This document shows positions 1-8,758 of a stretch of 64,000 bases of DNA, one piece after another. The notes under the pieces were generated by a model, which saw nothing but the letters and a program-made list of their open reading frames with translations, was not told the origin of the DNA and searched no databases. Origin of the DNA: Kordiimonas pumila (GTDB taxonomy: Bacteria; Pseudomonadota; Alphaproteobacteria; Sphingomonadales; Kordiimonadaceae). The stretch spans positions 3,334,501-3,398,500 of the forward strand of contig NZ_CP061205.1 in the NCBI RefSeq assembly GCF_015240255.1, given 5' to 3'. Made by a program: the position numbers and the translations under genes. Numbering within the stretch: the stretch's first letter is position 1; each line of letters begins with the position of its first letter.

Positions 1-176
1 CCCCGCTTGCCGAAACCCTGACAGATGCCTTTGGTGACTTTAAATTTGAAAATCTCCATGATACTTCAACAGGCTATAGCATCAGCATCAACCACCCTGA
101 TTACACCTCACAAATTATAGAAGTCAGTGGTATTTTAGCGGAAAGTAAGGTGCTTGACATCTCCCTGAGCCGATAG
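1..176 (+). CDS. C-terminal end of a protein with a carboxypeptidase-regulatory-like (Cna-B-type) domain, partial
   Basis: An open frame runs from the window edge (codons start at base 3) to TAG at 174-176, giving about 57 residues. The fragment contains TDAFGDFKFENL followed by GYSISINHPDYTSQ. This is the pattern of a carboxypeptidase-regulatory-like beta-sandwich, where the DAFGDF turn precedes a strand. Such a domain closes some 4Fe-4S ferredoxin-type oxidoreductase subunits, for example the small subunit of pyrogallol hydroxytransferase, so the missing part may be an iron-sulfur subunit. That identity is inference, since no cysteine cluster lies in the window. A strong terminator follows 25 bases later. 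Confidence 0.55.
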   Translation, partial: PLAETLTDAFGDFKFENLHDTSTGYSISINHPDYTSQIIEVSGILAESKVLDISLSR

Positions 177-200
177 CCTTCCCATTTGGCTCAGCCTTAC

Positions 201-230
201 AGACGCTGCATACTTTGCAGCGTCTTTTTT
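201..230 (+). terminator. Rho-independent terminator
   Basis: A perfect 10-bp stem (AGACGCTGCA / TGCAGCGTCT) encloses a short loop and is followed directly by a run of six T. It lies 25 bases after the stop of the cut-off plus-strand gene and just before the 3' end of the convergent deacetylase gene. Confidence 0.9.
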
Positions 231-246
231 GTATGCCGTCAAGCCT

Positions 247-1125
247 TTACATGCAGTTCGCACGGTACCAGTCATTTATTTCGCCGCCCGTGGTTTGCCA
301 AATATCATCATGCCCCGCAATATAGGCAAGAGCTGCTTTAAAGTGCTTCATCCTAAAAGGGTGGCCTGTGATAAACGGATGCAATGATATGGACATCACC
401 CGTGGTAGCTCAAGCGCTTCTTCGTACAGCACATCAAACTGGTCTTTAATCATTTGGCCAAAAACCTCTGCCGATGTACCCTTACCCATAATTGTAGGCA
501 CGTCATTAAGCTCAAGCGTATATGGCATTGTCAGCAAGGAACCCTTTTCAACTTTCATTGGTACAGGCAGTTCATCATGGGCATAGTTTGAAACATATTC
601 GATACCCGCTTCAGCGAGAAAATCAGGCGTTTTAAAGCTTTCTGCCAAGCACATGCCCAGCCAGCCCTTTGGCCGTTTACCTGTTGCTTTTTCTACAATA
701 GCAACATTTTTGCTTATGAATGCACGTTCCTCATCTTCCGTCATCACCGTCATGATGCTGGTGTTGTTATCACCCTGCATGCCCCATTCCCAATCCCGGG
801 CATTGCCTTCCTCGATAATCTGCGGATATTCGCGGCACACATCACTGTTCAAATTCACCGTTCCTCTAAAACCATATTCATCCATAGCTTTCATAATGCG
901 CCATAAGCCAACACGGTTGCCGTAATCTCGCCAGCCATGGTTCAAAATATCGGGACTATACTGCATTGTCATCGGGTATACAGCATGCGCAAGCGACGTA
1001 GACCCAAAGGGCACATGCTCAATATTCACATAAATCATTACCGCCAAACGCTTCCCGCCGGGAAACTTGACAGGCTTTCTATTTATGATTGGTTCGAAAT
1101 CGTATCTGGGTGACTGAGTAGACAT
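247..1125 (-). CDS. Polysaccharide deacetylase family protein, PuuE-like
   Basis: The 292-residue protein has the NodB/PuuE-type fold signature: an N-terminal FPGGKRLAVMIYVNIE strand, then the RDYGNRVGLWRI segment typical of PuuE-like (cofactor-independent allantoinase) members, GTVNLNSDVC and a C-terminal SLHPFITGHPFR. PuuE-type enzymes open cyclic ureides; chitin-type deacetylases are more distant. At the position where relatives usually carry a GH.-N.S metal-ligand stretch this protein reads MQGDNNTS, so a metal-binding His appears replaced by Gln. Activity is therefore uncertain. No signal peptide is visible, so it is probably cytoplasmic. The ATG at 1125 has an AAGGATG Shine-Dalgarno. 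It is transcribed divergently from the TonB receptor. The family call is firm and the substrate is unknown. Confidence 0.8.
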   Translation of the reverse strand: MSTQSPRYDFEPIINRKPVKFPGGKRLAVMIYVNIEHVPFGSTSLAHAVYPMTMQYSPDILNHGWRDYGNRVGLWRIMKAMDEYGFRGTVNLNSDVCREYPQIIEEGNARDWEWGMQGDNNTSIMTVMTEDEERAFISKNVAIVEKATGKRPKGWLGMCLAESFKTPDFLAEAGIEYVSNYAHDELPVPMKVEKGSLLTMPYTLELNDVPTIMGKGTSAEVFGQMIKDQFDVLYEEALELPRVMSISLHPFITGHPFRMKHFKAALAYIAGHDDIWQTTGGEINDWYRANCM

Positions 1126-1557
1126 AATATCATCCTTTATCGTTCATACGTATCAAAACACACTCTCTTAGGGATGATAGGTATATTTTTTAAATTTTGT
1201 GGATCCATATAGAAATCTCCCCATCTCTATAAAGAATAACCGATTCCCCACAAAAACCTTATAATACATCAAATTTTTAAGCAAACATTTTACTCTATAA
1301 AATGATTAGATACTTGACTCCCCAAAGATATAGTGACTAAAGTGCATCCACAATAGGGGAGAAATCGAACACCATTTATATGCGCACTGCCATTAGGTTG
1401 CACCTTAGTTGCACTTTCTGGCCTGCGCTGCCTTCCACTCCATTTGCGGCGCCAGTTCGCAAGGAGAAAAAGGGCTGTCGCATATCTGCCAGCATTACGG
1501 GGAAGTAATCTGCCAGCCTCTATTACAAGGGAATTTTAGGGAAAACCGGAGGGAACT
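1126..1557. promoter_or_regulatory. Divergent intergenic region with a direct repeat before the TonB receptor
   Basis: These 432 bases separate the deacetylase from the TonB receptor and hold no convincing gene. The deacetylase-proximal half is AT-rich; the receptor-proximal half is GC-richer. A 10-base direct repeat ATCTGCCAGC occurs at 1484-1493 and 1508-1517, 24 bases apart start to start and 40-75 bases before the receptor start. It could be a regulator site, which is inference. A GGAGG Shine-Dalgarno lies at 1548-1552. Confidence 0.45.
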
Positions 1558-3747
1558 TTGATTAACAAAAAACGTACTCAGCCAGTACGCTTATCCAGCA
1601 GGGCCTTTATGCTCGCTGGGTGCAGTGTTGTTGGCCTCCTCGGCGCAAGCAGCCTTGCCTATGCCGAGCAAACTGCCGCTGACGAAACCACCGTATCAGA
1701 TGCGGGTACAGCGTCAAAAGGCACTTATGTTATTGAAGATATTGTTGTAACGGCGCAAAAGAGAAGCGAAAGCCTGCAAAAAACACCCGCGGCCGTTACA
1801 GCCTATAGCGGCATTTCCCTTGTAGAAAAGGGGGTAACAGACCTGCGAGCCGCACAAACCATTATTCCTAACGCCCGCTTGCAGCAAGAGGGGGCCACCA
1901 CACAGGCCTTTCTGCGCGGTGTAGGCTCGAACCTTGATTATAGTAACATCGAACCCACCATCGCTTTTAACTTTAACGGCGTGTTTATCCCGCGCGAAGG
2001 CACCAGCGCGCCGCTTTTTGACCTTGAGCGCCTTGAGGCCCTGCCCGGCCCACAAGGAACACTGTACGGGCGAAGCGCCCTTGGTGGTACAATCAACGTA
2101 GCGTTTAAGCGCCCAACACCGGGCGAATGGGAAACAAGCGGGGTTGTAGAAGCTGGAAATTATGACATGGTGCATGTTTCACTTGCCCAAAATATTCCGG
2201 TTTCAGACACACTCGCTGTACGTGCAGCGGCTGATTACACCTATAATGAAGGTTTTATGGAAACAGGAGCCTATTCCAAGGATGATATCGCTGGCAGGCT
2301 TAGCCTTCTCTATACGCCTTCGTCTGATGTTAGCCTGTATATGTGGGGTTACGGCGTATCAAAAGACGGGCGCCCTTCAAACCTTGTCAACAAGGGAACA
2401 GACCCCGAAACATTTGAATATAGCGAAAATGAGTTCCTGCGCGACCGCGCTTGGGACGACCTAAGGCCCGGCCCACTTGCGGCCTTGGCACCCTTTGGGC
2501 AACCTGTTGCAGAAAGCCAAGTATATGATAACTGGGTCGCAGGCGCTGAACTAGAAATTGCGCTCGGCGATAATATGAGCCTTACCTATATTCCCTCATA
2601 CTTCTATCTAGACTCGTCTTCCAGCTACTGGCTGGGTGCTGTACCAGCACGCATTTCCCAGCATTATAATCAGGTGACACAGGAACTGCGCCTAGCGGGT
2701 GATACCGATAACCTAACATGGCTGGTGGGGCTTTATGCCTATCATGTTGTAAACTACGGCGATTATTTTGTACTACCCGGCACTGCTTTTGAGACACGCA
2801 GCAGTGATGTGCTTCGCAACCGCATTAAAGGCGCTGCCGTGTTTGGTCAAGCCACCTATAGTGTCAGCGATACATTCCGCCTCACCTTTGGGGGGCGCTA
2901 CAGTAAGGATGATAAAAAAGCCAACGGCGTCTCCCCCCTTGACGGCGCAGACTATACATTTGATAGAGACTTCAGCCGGTTTGATTTCAAGGTCGGCACA
3001 GAATACGATGTCTCTGACAGCGTTATGGTTTATCTCACATACCAAACGGGGTATCTGCCTGGCACCTATAACGAGGTTGCAGCGACAGCAACAGATGATA
3101 ACCTTGTAAAACCGGCAAAACTGTCTGCCTTTACAGGCGGCTTCAAGGCTCGGTTTATGGACGGCCAACTACAAATTAACAGTGAAGCCTATTATTATTC
3201 CTACACTGACCTTCTTATTCAGGCCTATGACCAAAGCAAGGCGTATAACCCAATCTTTAATGCTGACAAGGTTGAGATATACGGCAATCAGCTTGATATT
3301 ATCTTCAAACCTTCAGCCTCTGACACTTTAAGCCTGAATGTTGGGTACCTCCATGCCCGCAACAAAGACTTCATAACCCCAGAAAGTGATGATTTCACAG
3401 GCTTTAGCCCGCCGTATGCCGCAGACTGGACCATTATGGGTAATTATGCCCACGACTTTGAAACCGCTGGCGGCTTTATTCGGGCACAGGCAGATGCCCG
3501 CTATGAAAGCGAGTGGTACGCAGACTATGTGCATAACCTTGGCGTGCGCCAACAGCCTCACGTGAAATCAAACGCCACCCTGACCTATTACCCAGACGAC
3601 AGCAACTGGACCTTAGGGCTATGGATCAAAAACATCACAAACGAAGCCGTTCTCGCTGCAACAGCCGCAGCAGGCATACCCGGACCGGGCACAGCTTATC
3701 TGGAAGAACCCCGGACGTTCGGTATTCGCTTTACGTTTGATTATTAA
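1558..3747 (+). CDS. TonB-dependent outer-membrane receptor
   Basis: The 729-residue protein has an export signal (hydrophobic stretch MLAGCSVVGLLGASSLAYA, cleavage expected near residue 36), a TonB box-like IEDIVVTAQKR, a plug domain (GPQGTLYGRSALGGTINVAF) and a beta-barrel ending in FGIRFTFDY with a terminal aromatic. It should import a bulky substrate across the outer membrane with TonB-ExbBD energy. It resembles the catabolic (pesticin/FyuA-like) receptors more than siderophore receptors. The start is TTG, chosen because a GGAGG site sits 7 bases upstream. An ATG at 1609 would lose the basic N-region of the signal. It heads the plus-strand SDR/SnoaL genes, so the imported compound may be their substrate. 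Confidence 0.93.
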   Translation: MINKKRTQPVRLSSRAFMLAGCSVVGLLGASSLAYAEQTAADETTVSDAGTASKGTYVIEDIVVTAQKRSESLQKTPAAVTAYSGISLVEKGVTDLRAAQTIIPNARLQQEGATTQAFLRGVGSNLDYSNIEPTIAFNFNGVFIPREGTSAPLFDLERLEALPGPQGTLYGRSALGGTINVAFKRPTPGEWETSGVVEAGNYDMVHVSLAQNIPVSDTLAVRAAADYTYNEGFMETGAYSKDDIAGRLSLLYTPSSDVSLYMWGYGVSKDGRPSNLVNKGTDPETFEYSENEFLRDRAWDDLRPGPLAALAPFGQPVAESQVYDNWVAGAELEIALGDNMSLTYIPSYFYLDSSSSYWLGAVPARISQHYNQVTQELRLAGDTDNLTWLVGLYAYHVVNYGDYFVLPGTAFETRSSDVLRNRIKGAAVFGQATYSVSDTFRLTFGGRYSKDDKKANGVSPLDGADYTFDRDFSRFDFKVGTEYDVSDSVMVYLTYQTGYLPGTYNEVAATATDDNLVKPAKLSAFTGGFKARFMDGQLQINSEAYYYSYTDLLIQAYDQSKAYNPIFNADKVEIYGNQLDIIFKPSASDTLSLNVGYLHARNKDFITPESDDFTGFSPPYAADWTIMGNYAHDFETAGGFIRAQADARYESEWYADYVHNLGVRQQPHVKSNATLTYYPDDSNWTLGLWIKNITNEAVLAATAAAGIPGPGTAYLEEPRTFGIRFTFDY

Positions 3748-3753
3748 GCCAAC

Positions 3754-3785
3754 ATACGCCTCTGGTAACAATGCCGGAGGCGTAT
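3754..3785 (+). terminator. Hairpin between the receptor and the SDR gene
   Basis: ATACGCCTC and GAGGCGTAT form a 9-bp stem immediately after the receptor stop, followed by a weak CTATATTTTA tail. It may terminate partially and so set the receptor-to-enzyme ratio; the short T-run makes full termination uncertain. Confidence 0.6.
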
Positions 3786-3810
3786 CTATATTTTAAAGGG
3801 ATGTATCTTA

Positions 3811-4578
3811 GTGACACGGGAACTGGAAAATAAGGCAATTATTGTAACGGGCGCAGGCGGCGGCATTGGCCGAGCTGCGTGTTTGGTGTTAGCTAAAGCC
3901 GGTGCCAAGCTTATTATCAGCGACATTTCAAAAGCGGCGGGTAAAGAAGCCTGCGACGCTGTCAACGCAAACGGTGGTACGGCAGAGTTTTTTGCGGCTG
4001 ATCTCGGGCAGGAACAAGATGTGAAAGCTCTTGTCGACGCATGTGTCAGCACATATGGCAGCCTTGATGGCGCTTTTAATAATGCAGGCCTAGAGCAGCG
4101 CAACAAGCCTTTGGACCAGCTTTCCCTTGAAGAATGGGAGAACGCGATCAGGATAGACCTTACAGCCGTTTTTCTGTGTCTTAAATACCAAGTAAAAGCC
4201 ATGCTTAAAACAGGCGGAGGCGCCATTGTAAACACGGCATCATCCCTTGGTCAGGTTGGTCTGGCTGGTGCGTGTGAATATGTATCCGCTAAACACGGTG
4301 TAGTGGGTTTAACCCGAGCCGCTGGTGCTGACTACGGCCAGCAAGGTATCCGCGTAAACGCAGTGTTACCCGGCATTACCCGCACCCCGATGATCGCACG
4401 GCTTTCAGAAGACCCTGCCCTTGCAGACGTTTTTGGCCGCTTGAAACAAAGGCACTCCATGGGGCGTTTCGGCGAGCCATCAGAAATCGGCGATGCTGTA
4501 AAGTGGCTACTCTCTGACTCAGCCTCTTTTGTAAATGGTGCAGCAATTGCTGTTGATGGCGGATATCTATCTATTTAG
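3811..4578 (+). CDS. Short-chain dehydrogenase/reductase (SDR)
   Basis: The 255-residue classical SDR has the NAD(P)-binding TGAGGGIGRA near residue 13, the NNAG motif, a catalytic Ser in ASSLGQ and the YVSAK catalytic Tyr-Lys. An Asp after the second strand (SDIS) favours NAD(H). It should oxidise an alcohol or reduce a ketone. The start is GTG at 3811. It lies 26 bases after the receptor hairpin and 19 bases before the SnoaL-like gene, so probably in one transcript with the second SDR downstream. No substrate can be read from the sequence. Confidence 0.9.
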   Translation: MTRELENKAIIVTGAGGGIGRAACLVLAKAGAKLIISDISKAAGKEACDAVNANGGTAEFFAADLGQEQDVKALVDACVSTYGSLDGAFNNAGLEQRNKPLDQLSLEEWENAIRIDLTAVFLCLKYQVKAMLKTGGGAIVNTASSLGQVGLAGACEYVSAKHGVVGLTRAAGADYGQQGIRVNAVLPGITRTPMIARLSEDPALADVFGRLKQRHSMGRFGEPSEIGDAVKWLLSDSASFVNGAAIAVDGGYLSI

Positions 4579-4596
4579 GGAATACGGGAGTTTATA

Positions 4597-4968
4597 ATGG
4601 CACGAAACTGGGTACCAGACTTTTACCGGGATGCCGATACAGTTGATATTAACAAACTAGCACCGTGGTTTGATGAAAACATCGAACTACGGTTTGGCAA
4701 TGCGCCGCCAATCCATGGCCATGCTATGGCTGTTGAAACCCTGCGCGAGTTTTACAAAACCATCAACGGCATGCGGCACGTGCCCGAGCACATTGTATTT
4801 GAAAGCGATACTGTTGCCGTACAACTCGGCAAAGTGATCTACACCACCCTTGATGGCCGCGACATATCGCTGCCCGTATCAAGTCACCTTAGGCACACAG
4901 CAAAAGGCACGCTGGACCGGCTGTGGATATATATAGACATCGCCCCCCTATATGCGCCCGCTGAATAA
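4597..4968 (+). CDS. SnoaL/NTF2-like domain protein
   Basis: The protein has 123 residues with the order of a cone-shaped NTF2 fold: N-terminal helix, WFDENIELRFGNAPPIHGH, then the paired strands around FESDTVAVQLGKVIYTT. Members bind small hydrophobic ligands or act as cyclases, isomerases or dehydratases. The gene lies between two SDR genes in the same transcript, which suggests an isomerase or hydration step between two oxidoreductions; that is inference. ATG follows an ACGGGAG site. Confidence 0.7.
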   Translation: MARNWVPDFYRDADTVDINKLAPWFDENIELRFGNAPPIHGHAMAVETLREFYKTINGMRHVPEHIVFESDTVAVQLGKVIYTTLDGRDISLPVSSHLRHTAKGTLDRLWIYIDIAPLYAPAE

Positions 4969-4997
4969 CACCCAATACACTTGCAAAAGGCAGAAGA

Positions 4998-5768
4998 ATG
5001 CAAAACACATTAGATTTAGCTGGTAAAGTTGCCCTCGTAACCGGGGCATCCACGGGCATTGGCCGCGCCACAGCAAAAGCCTTTGCACGCGACGGGGCAA
5101 CTGTGGTGCTCGCCGACATTAACGAAAAAGATGCAGGTGATCTTCTGCAGGAGCTTGATAAGAGCGGGGCAACAGCCTGTTTCATTAAAACCGATGTAGC
5201 AAGCCCTTCTGATGTCGAAGCCCTCACAGCAGAGATCATAAACCGTTACGGCAAACTGGACTGTGCCTTTAATAACGCAGGCATAGCAGGCCCCATGGGG
5301 CAAATGCTTGATGGCTATACGCTTGAAGACTGGGACCGGGTTTTCAGCATTAACATCAGAGGTGTAATGCTGTGCATGCAACAGCAAATACGGCAGATGC
5401 TAAAACAGGGGTCTGGCACCATTGTAAATACCGCATCCATTTGGGGCTTTGTCGGTGCCATGGGGTGCAGCGCTTACGTTGCTAGCAAGCATGCCGTTGT
5501 TGGCCTTACCAAAGCTACTGCCATAGAATATGCACCAAAAGGCATACGGGTAAACTGTGTTAGCCCAGGCACCATTCGCACCCCTATTATCAAACCGGCA
5601 ATAGACGCCTTTGATAATTTTGAAGAAAATATGATTGCAGCCCACCCTATTGGCCGCCTCGGTGAACCTATTGAGGTGGGGGAAGCTGTTGTATGGCTTT
5701 CAAAACCGGCATCCTCTTTTGTCGTCGGGCAAAATCTGCCTGTGGATGGCGGCTTTACATTGCAATAA
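4998..5768 (+). CDS. Short-chain dehydrogenase/reductase (SDR)
   Basis: A second classical SDR of 256 residues, with TGASTGIGRA, an Asp in ADIN for NAD preference, NNAGIAG, Ser in TASIWG and YVASK. It is clearly paralogous to the SDR at 3811 but diverged, so the two probably act on successive or alternative hydroxyl groups. It is the last gene of the plus-strand run and converges on the PPOx-like gene 57 bases downstream. A short interrupted inverted repeat (GGCATACCATAAGG / CCTTATGG) lies after its stop but has no T-run. Confidence 0.9.
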   Translation: MQNTLDLAGKVALVTGASTGIGRATAKAFARDGATVVLADINEKDAGDLLQELDKSGATACFIKTDVASPSDVEALTAEIINRYGKLDCAFNNAGIAGPMGQMLDGYTLEDWDRVFSINIRGVMLCMQQQIRQMLKQGSGTIVNTASIWGFVGAMGCSAYVASKHAVVGLTKATAIEYAPKGIRVNCVSPGTIRTPIIKPAIDAFDNFEENMIAAHPIGRLGEPIEVGEAVVWLSKPASSFVVGQNLPVDGGFTLQ

Positions 5769-5825
5769 ACCAGCTACGGCATACCATAAGGAAAGGGGAT
5801 CACCCTTGCCCTTATGGTGCCCACA

Positions 5826-6461
5826 TTAATAAAGCTCGTCTTTCAGTGCCTGATTATACATGGCGTTCAGATCTTCCGACGTGTGATCTGGAATATCCAC
5901 AAGGTCTTTCATAATTTTACCAACCTTGGGATAGCTAGTAACATCTGGCCAACTATCTGACACCCACAAGTGAGAGCGCTTGAACGCCTTGCCGCAGTGG
6001 AAATAAGCCTGTTCAACTGACACTTTAACCGCAACCTTGGGTTCTTTATTGAACTCAACAAGGCTTTTAAGCAATTCAGGGTCGCGGGTAACTGTTGCCG
6101 CCCCATTAATGCGCAGAAAAACATCAAGCGTTGGCACAAGAAGCAAAAGCGCACAGCGACCAGTGGTAATGATGTTTGAAATGGTTTCCAGTTTGTTATT
6201 GCCCGGCCAATCACCAAACATCACCGTTTTACGGTCGAGCACATGGACAAACCCAGCCTCACCGCCTCGCGGGGAAACATCAAGCCCCTCCATGCTTTCT
6301 GATGACACAGCAACAAAAGGGCTTCTGCGCACAAAATCAACCATATGATCATGCAAAAAATCAAGCATCGTGTCTGTCGCCATCGGGCTTGGTTCGCCGT
6401 AATATTCTCTAAGTTCTTCAAGGCTGTTAATGACAAAAGTGTCTGCTGATTTCATTTTCAT
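5826..6461 (-). CDS. Pyridoxamine 5'-phosphate oxidase family (PPOx-like) flavin-binding protein
   Basis: From the chosen ATG the protein has 211 residues. FVRRSPFVAVSSE, SPRGGEAGFVHVLDRKTVMFGDWPGNN and IGAAL-type strands (LLLLVPTLDVFLRINGAATV) are the split-barrel FMN/F420-binding fold of the PPOx family. The frame stays open to 6743, but that extension overlaps the upstream gene. ATG 6461 or 6455 follows a GAGGAT site, and 6455 has the better spacing. It is the last gene of the minus-strand operon with the ornithine-cyclodeaminase-like, MFS and cysteine-hydrolase genes, 28 bases after its neighbour. A flavin-dependent redox step is inferred. Confidence 0.8.
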   Translation of the reverse strand: MKMKSADTFVINSLEELREYYGEPSPMATDTMLDFLHDHMVDFVRRSPFVAVSSESMEGLDVSPRGGEAGFVHVLDRKTVMFGDWPGNNKLETISNIITTGRCALLLLVPTLDVFLRINGAATVTRDPELLKSLVEFNKEPKVAVKVSVEQAYFHCGKAFKRSHLWVSDSWPDVTSYPKVGKIMKDLVDIPDHTSEDLNAMYNQALKDELY

Positions 6462-6489
6462 ATCCTCATAACGGCGGTAACGATTACCC

Positions 6490-7470
6490 TTAAAACGCAG
6501 CTTCAGTTCCAAAGCCTTGTTCTTTTGATTTTGTGTAAAGATACCACCCGCTGGCAAGGTCTTGCACAACATGGCCAAGCGATTTGTATATTGTGATCTC
6601 TGTGTCGCTGGTGCGTCCAGGATGTTTGCCGTCCAGCACTTCGCCAATCTCTGCAAGAATATGGCTATCATCAACAAGACCAGCTTCCTTAGCGCGCAGA
6701 AACTCAGCGCCCTGTGCCAGAACAAACGGTGTGTGGTCTGCAAAAAATTCTGCTTTTGCCACTAAGCTATTATCTATTTCTGCAGGGCCTGCATGGCTTG
6801 ACCCCACTACATTCAGGTGCGTGCCGGGTGCAACATCTTCGCCCATTAGGACCGGCTCATAAGCCGATGTGGTTGTACAGATAATATCGGCATCCCTTAC
6901 CGCACTCTTAACACTGTCGTGTGGGAGGCACTCGATGCCTGTATGTTTCTGGATATTGTCGGCAAACGCCCTGCACCGTTCTGCACTTCTGCCCCACACA
7001 GTCACGCTGGTTATATCCCTGACTTCTTTCATCGCTTTCACATGGGCTTCTGCTTGTTCGCCGTAGCCAAGCACAGCAAGGCGGCTTGCATTTTTTCGCG
7101 CCAGTGCATCTGTTGCAACCGCACTAGCCGCAGCGGTGCGAATACCTGTAATTTCACCCGCATGCAGCATTGCCACCATTGCCCCTGTTTCAGGGTCAAA
7201 CAAAACAACAGGGCCTTGGTGAGACTGCAAACCTTTTGCAAAATTCTCAGGGTATACGCTAATAATTTTAGCACCAAACTCTGCCGTTCCCCCCATTGCG
7301 CCCGGCATCACACCAAACATATGGCCTGCATCCATTTTCAGGATCTGGCGCGGCAACTGAAGTGTTTCACCGCGTGCAAGCGAAACCATCGCAGGCCTCA
7401 GCAAGTCAATACAGGCCCCCATAGAAAGGTGCTTCTGAACATCTTCACGGCTTATAATTCTAACTGACAT
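6490..7470 (-). CDS. Ornithine cyclodeaminase / mu-crystallin family protein
   Basis: The protein has 326 residues from the ATG at 7470 (MSVRIISREDV), which has a GGAAGAA site; the upstream extension to 7539 overlaps the MFS gene. The family pattern is clear: PRQILKMDAGHMFGVMPG, the Lys-containing GAKIISVYPEN, TGIRTAAASAVATDALAR, and the Rossmann-type LAVLGYGEQAEAHVKAM with VTVWGRS. Members are NAD(P)-dependent cyclodeaminases or imine reductases acting on amino-acid-like or cyclic imine substrates. Its neighbours (cysteine hydrolase upstream, PPOx downstream) fit catabolism of a nitrogen compound. True ornithine specificity is not supported. Confidence 0.88.
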   Translation of the reverse strand: MSVRIISREDVQKHLSMGACIDLLRPAMVSLARGETLQLPRQILKMDAGHMFGVMPGAMGGTAEFGAKIISVYPENFAKGLQSHQGPVVLFDPETGAMVAMLHAGEITGIRTAAASAVATDALARKNASRLAVLGYGEQAEAHVKAMKEVRDITSVTVWGRSAERCRAFADNIQKHTGIECLPHDSVKSAVRDADIICTTTSAYEPVLMGEDVAPGTHLNVVGSSHAGPAEIDNSLVAKAEFFADHTPFVLAQGAEFLRAKEAGLVDDSHILAEIGEVLDGKHPGRTSDTEITIYKSLGHVVQDLASGWYLYTKSKEQGFGTEAAF

Positions 7471-7504
7471 AATATTTCTTCCACTCGTTATCGCGGACAC
7501 AGCA

Positions 7505-8758
7505 TCAAGATAAAGCATCACTGTGTTTATTCTTTTCAAATGACATATAAAGGAATGTTAGTCCAAAAAAAGTAACAAGAAGAATAGACACACTAAGCGC
7601 ATATGCGATTGAAAACACGCCCACTGTAGGCGCAAATTTATCGCTCATAAAGCCAACAAATGGCAGTCCAAAGGTAAGCGATGAGATATTTGCGATTGAG
7701 ACACTGATCGCCACCGCGAGTGCCCTAACCTCTGCTGGTGCCTCACGTTGAATCAACGTAACTGCAGGGCTAAGATAAGCAAACACGCATATGTTAAAGG
7801 CAAACATAGCCACTACAGCAAGCATAAAATGAGCTGTAAACAGTGTTACCAGCAGGCAGGGAATACACAGAATGGTCGCACCAAAAAGCACCTTAAACTC
7901 AACATACTTTACTTTGGCCCTGAAATAATCACAGATAAAGCCACCGCCCAAAACACCAATACCCCCCCCAAGCCCTATGGCAAAGCCTGTATAAATACCT
8001 ATTTCTGCCGTAGCTATGCCGTGTACCCGAATAAAAAACGCTGGCAACCAAGCCCCACCAGCATAAACAGTGAATGTAGCACAGGCCAAAAACACTGCAA
8101 GAAAACGCAAGTGCTGTGTCTGCCACAGCACTAAAAGCGATGCTTTCAAGCTTGGTGGCTCAGGTCTAGTGCCCGATACAGCGCGTGGGTCGCGCAGAGT
8201 TAATAAAATAATGACCGCCAATATTATGCCCGGGATGCCTGCCGCAATGAACGCTGCGCGCCACCCCCAAGCTGCCCCTGCCATACCGCCTAGAAACATG
8301 CCTAAAAAGCTCCCGATAGGGGCACCAAGGAGCAGTATAGACATTGCTGTTCCCCGGGTTTTTTCTGGGAAAAAATCTGGCACAAGAGTTGTGCTAGCGG
8401 GATGAGAACCAGCCTCGCCCACACCAACACCCATGCGCGCAAGGAATAGCTGGGTGAAGTTCACGGCAAACCCGCTAAGCGCTGTAAAACAGCTCCACAG
8501 CATTAGAGCTGCTGAAATTAACCGAACACGGTTCACCCGATCAGCCAAACGACCCAGCGGAATACCAAGAATGGAGTAAAAAATACCAAATGCCGTACCT
8601 GTTAAAAGCCCAAGCTCGGTATCCGTAATATCAAGGTCTGTTTTTATATCCTGCGCGAGAATATTGATCACATGCCGGTCAAACAAATTTAAAACACTAA
8701 CTGAAAACAGCAGGAATAATGCCCAGTTCCGAGAGCCTGCTTCTGTCTTTTTGTTCAT
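7505..8758 (-). CDS. MFS transporter
   Basis: The 417-residue protein has about 12 hydrophobic segments and the major-facilitator loop motif GRLADRVNRVRLI between helices 2 and 3. It begins FSVLNLFDRHVINILAQDI, typical of the anion/aromatic-acid or hexuronate-like MFS branch that uses proton symport. Its ATG at 8758 overlaps the TGA of the cysteine hydrolase by four bases (ATGA), so the two are translationally coupled. It probably carries the compound the hydrolase acts on, or its product, across the inner membrane. Substrate not determinable. Confidence 0.9.
   Translation of the reverse strand: MNKKTEAGSRNWALFLLFSVSVLNLFDRHVINILAQDIKTDLDITDTELGLLTGTAFGIFYSILGIPLGRLADRVNRVRLISAALMLWSCFTALSGFAVNFTQLFLARMGVGVGEAGSHPASTTLVPDFFPEKTRGTAMSILLLGAPIGSFLGMFLGGMAGAAWGWRAAFIAAGIPGIILAVIILLTLRDPRAVSGTRPEPPSLKASLLVLWQTQHLRFLAVFLACATFTVYAGGAWLPAFFIRVHGIATAEIGIYTGFAIGLGGGIGVLGGGFICDYFRAKVKYVEFKVLFGATILCIPCLLVTLFTAHFMLAVVAMFAFNICVFAYLSPAVTLIQREAPAEVRALAVAISVSIANISSLTFGLPFVGFMSDKFAPTVGVFSIAYALSVSILLVTFFGLTFLYMSFEKNKHSDALS

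Noticed and set aside
1714-2175. Antisense frames of 100-153 residues within the TonB receptor genes
   Set aside because: Third-position composition of the receptor genes leaves such frames open; none has motifs or start signals.
6462-6743. N-terminal extension of the PPOx-like protein
   Set aside because: It overlaps the ornithine-cyclodeaminase-like gene by over 250 bases; the ATG at 6461/6455 has a ribosome site and gives the normal family length.
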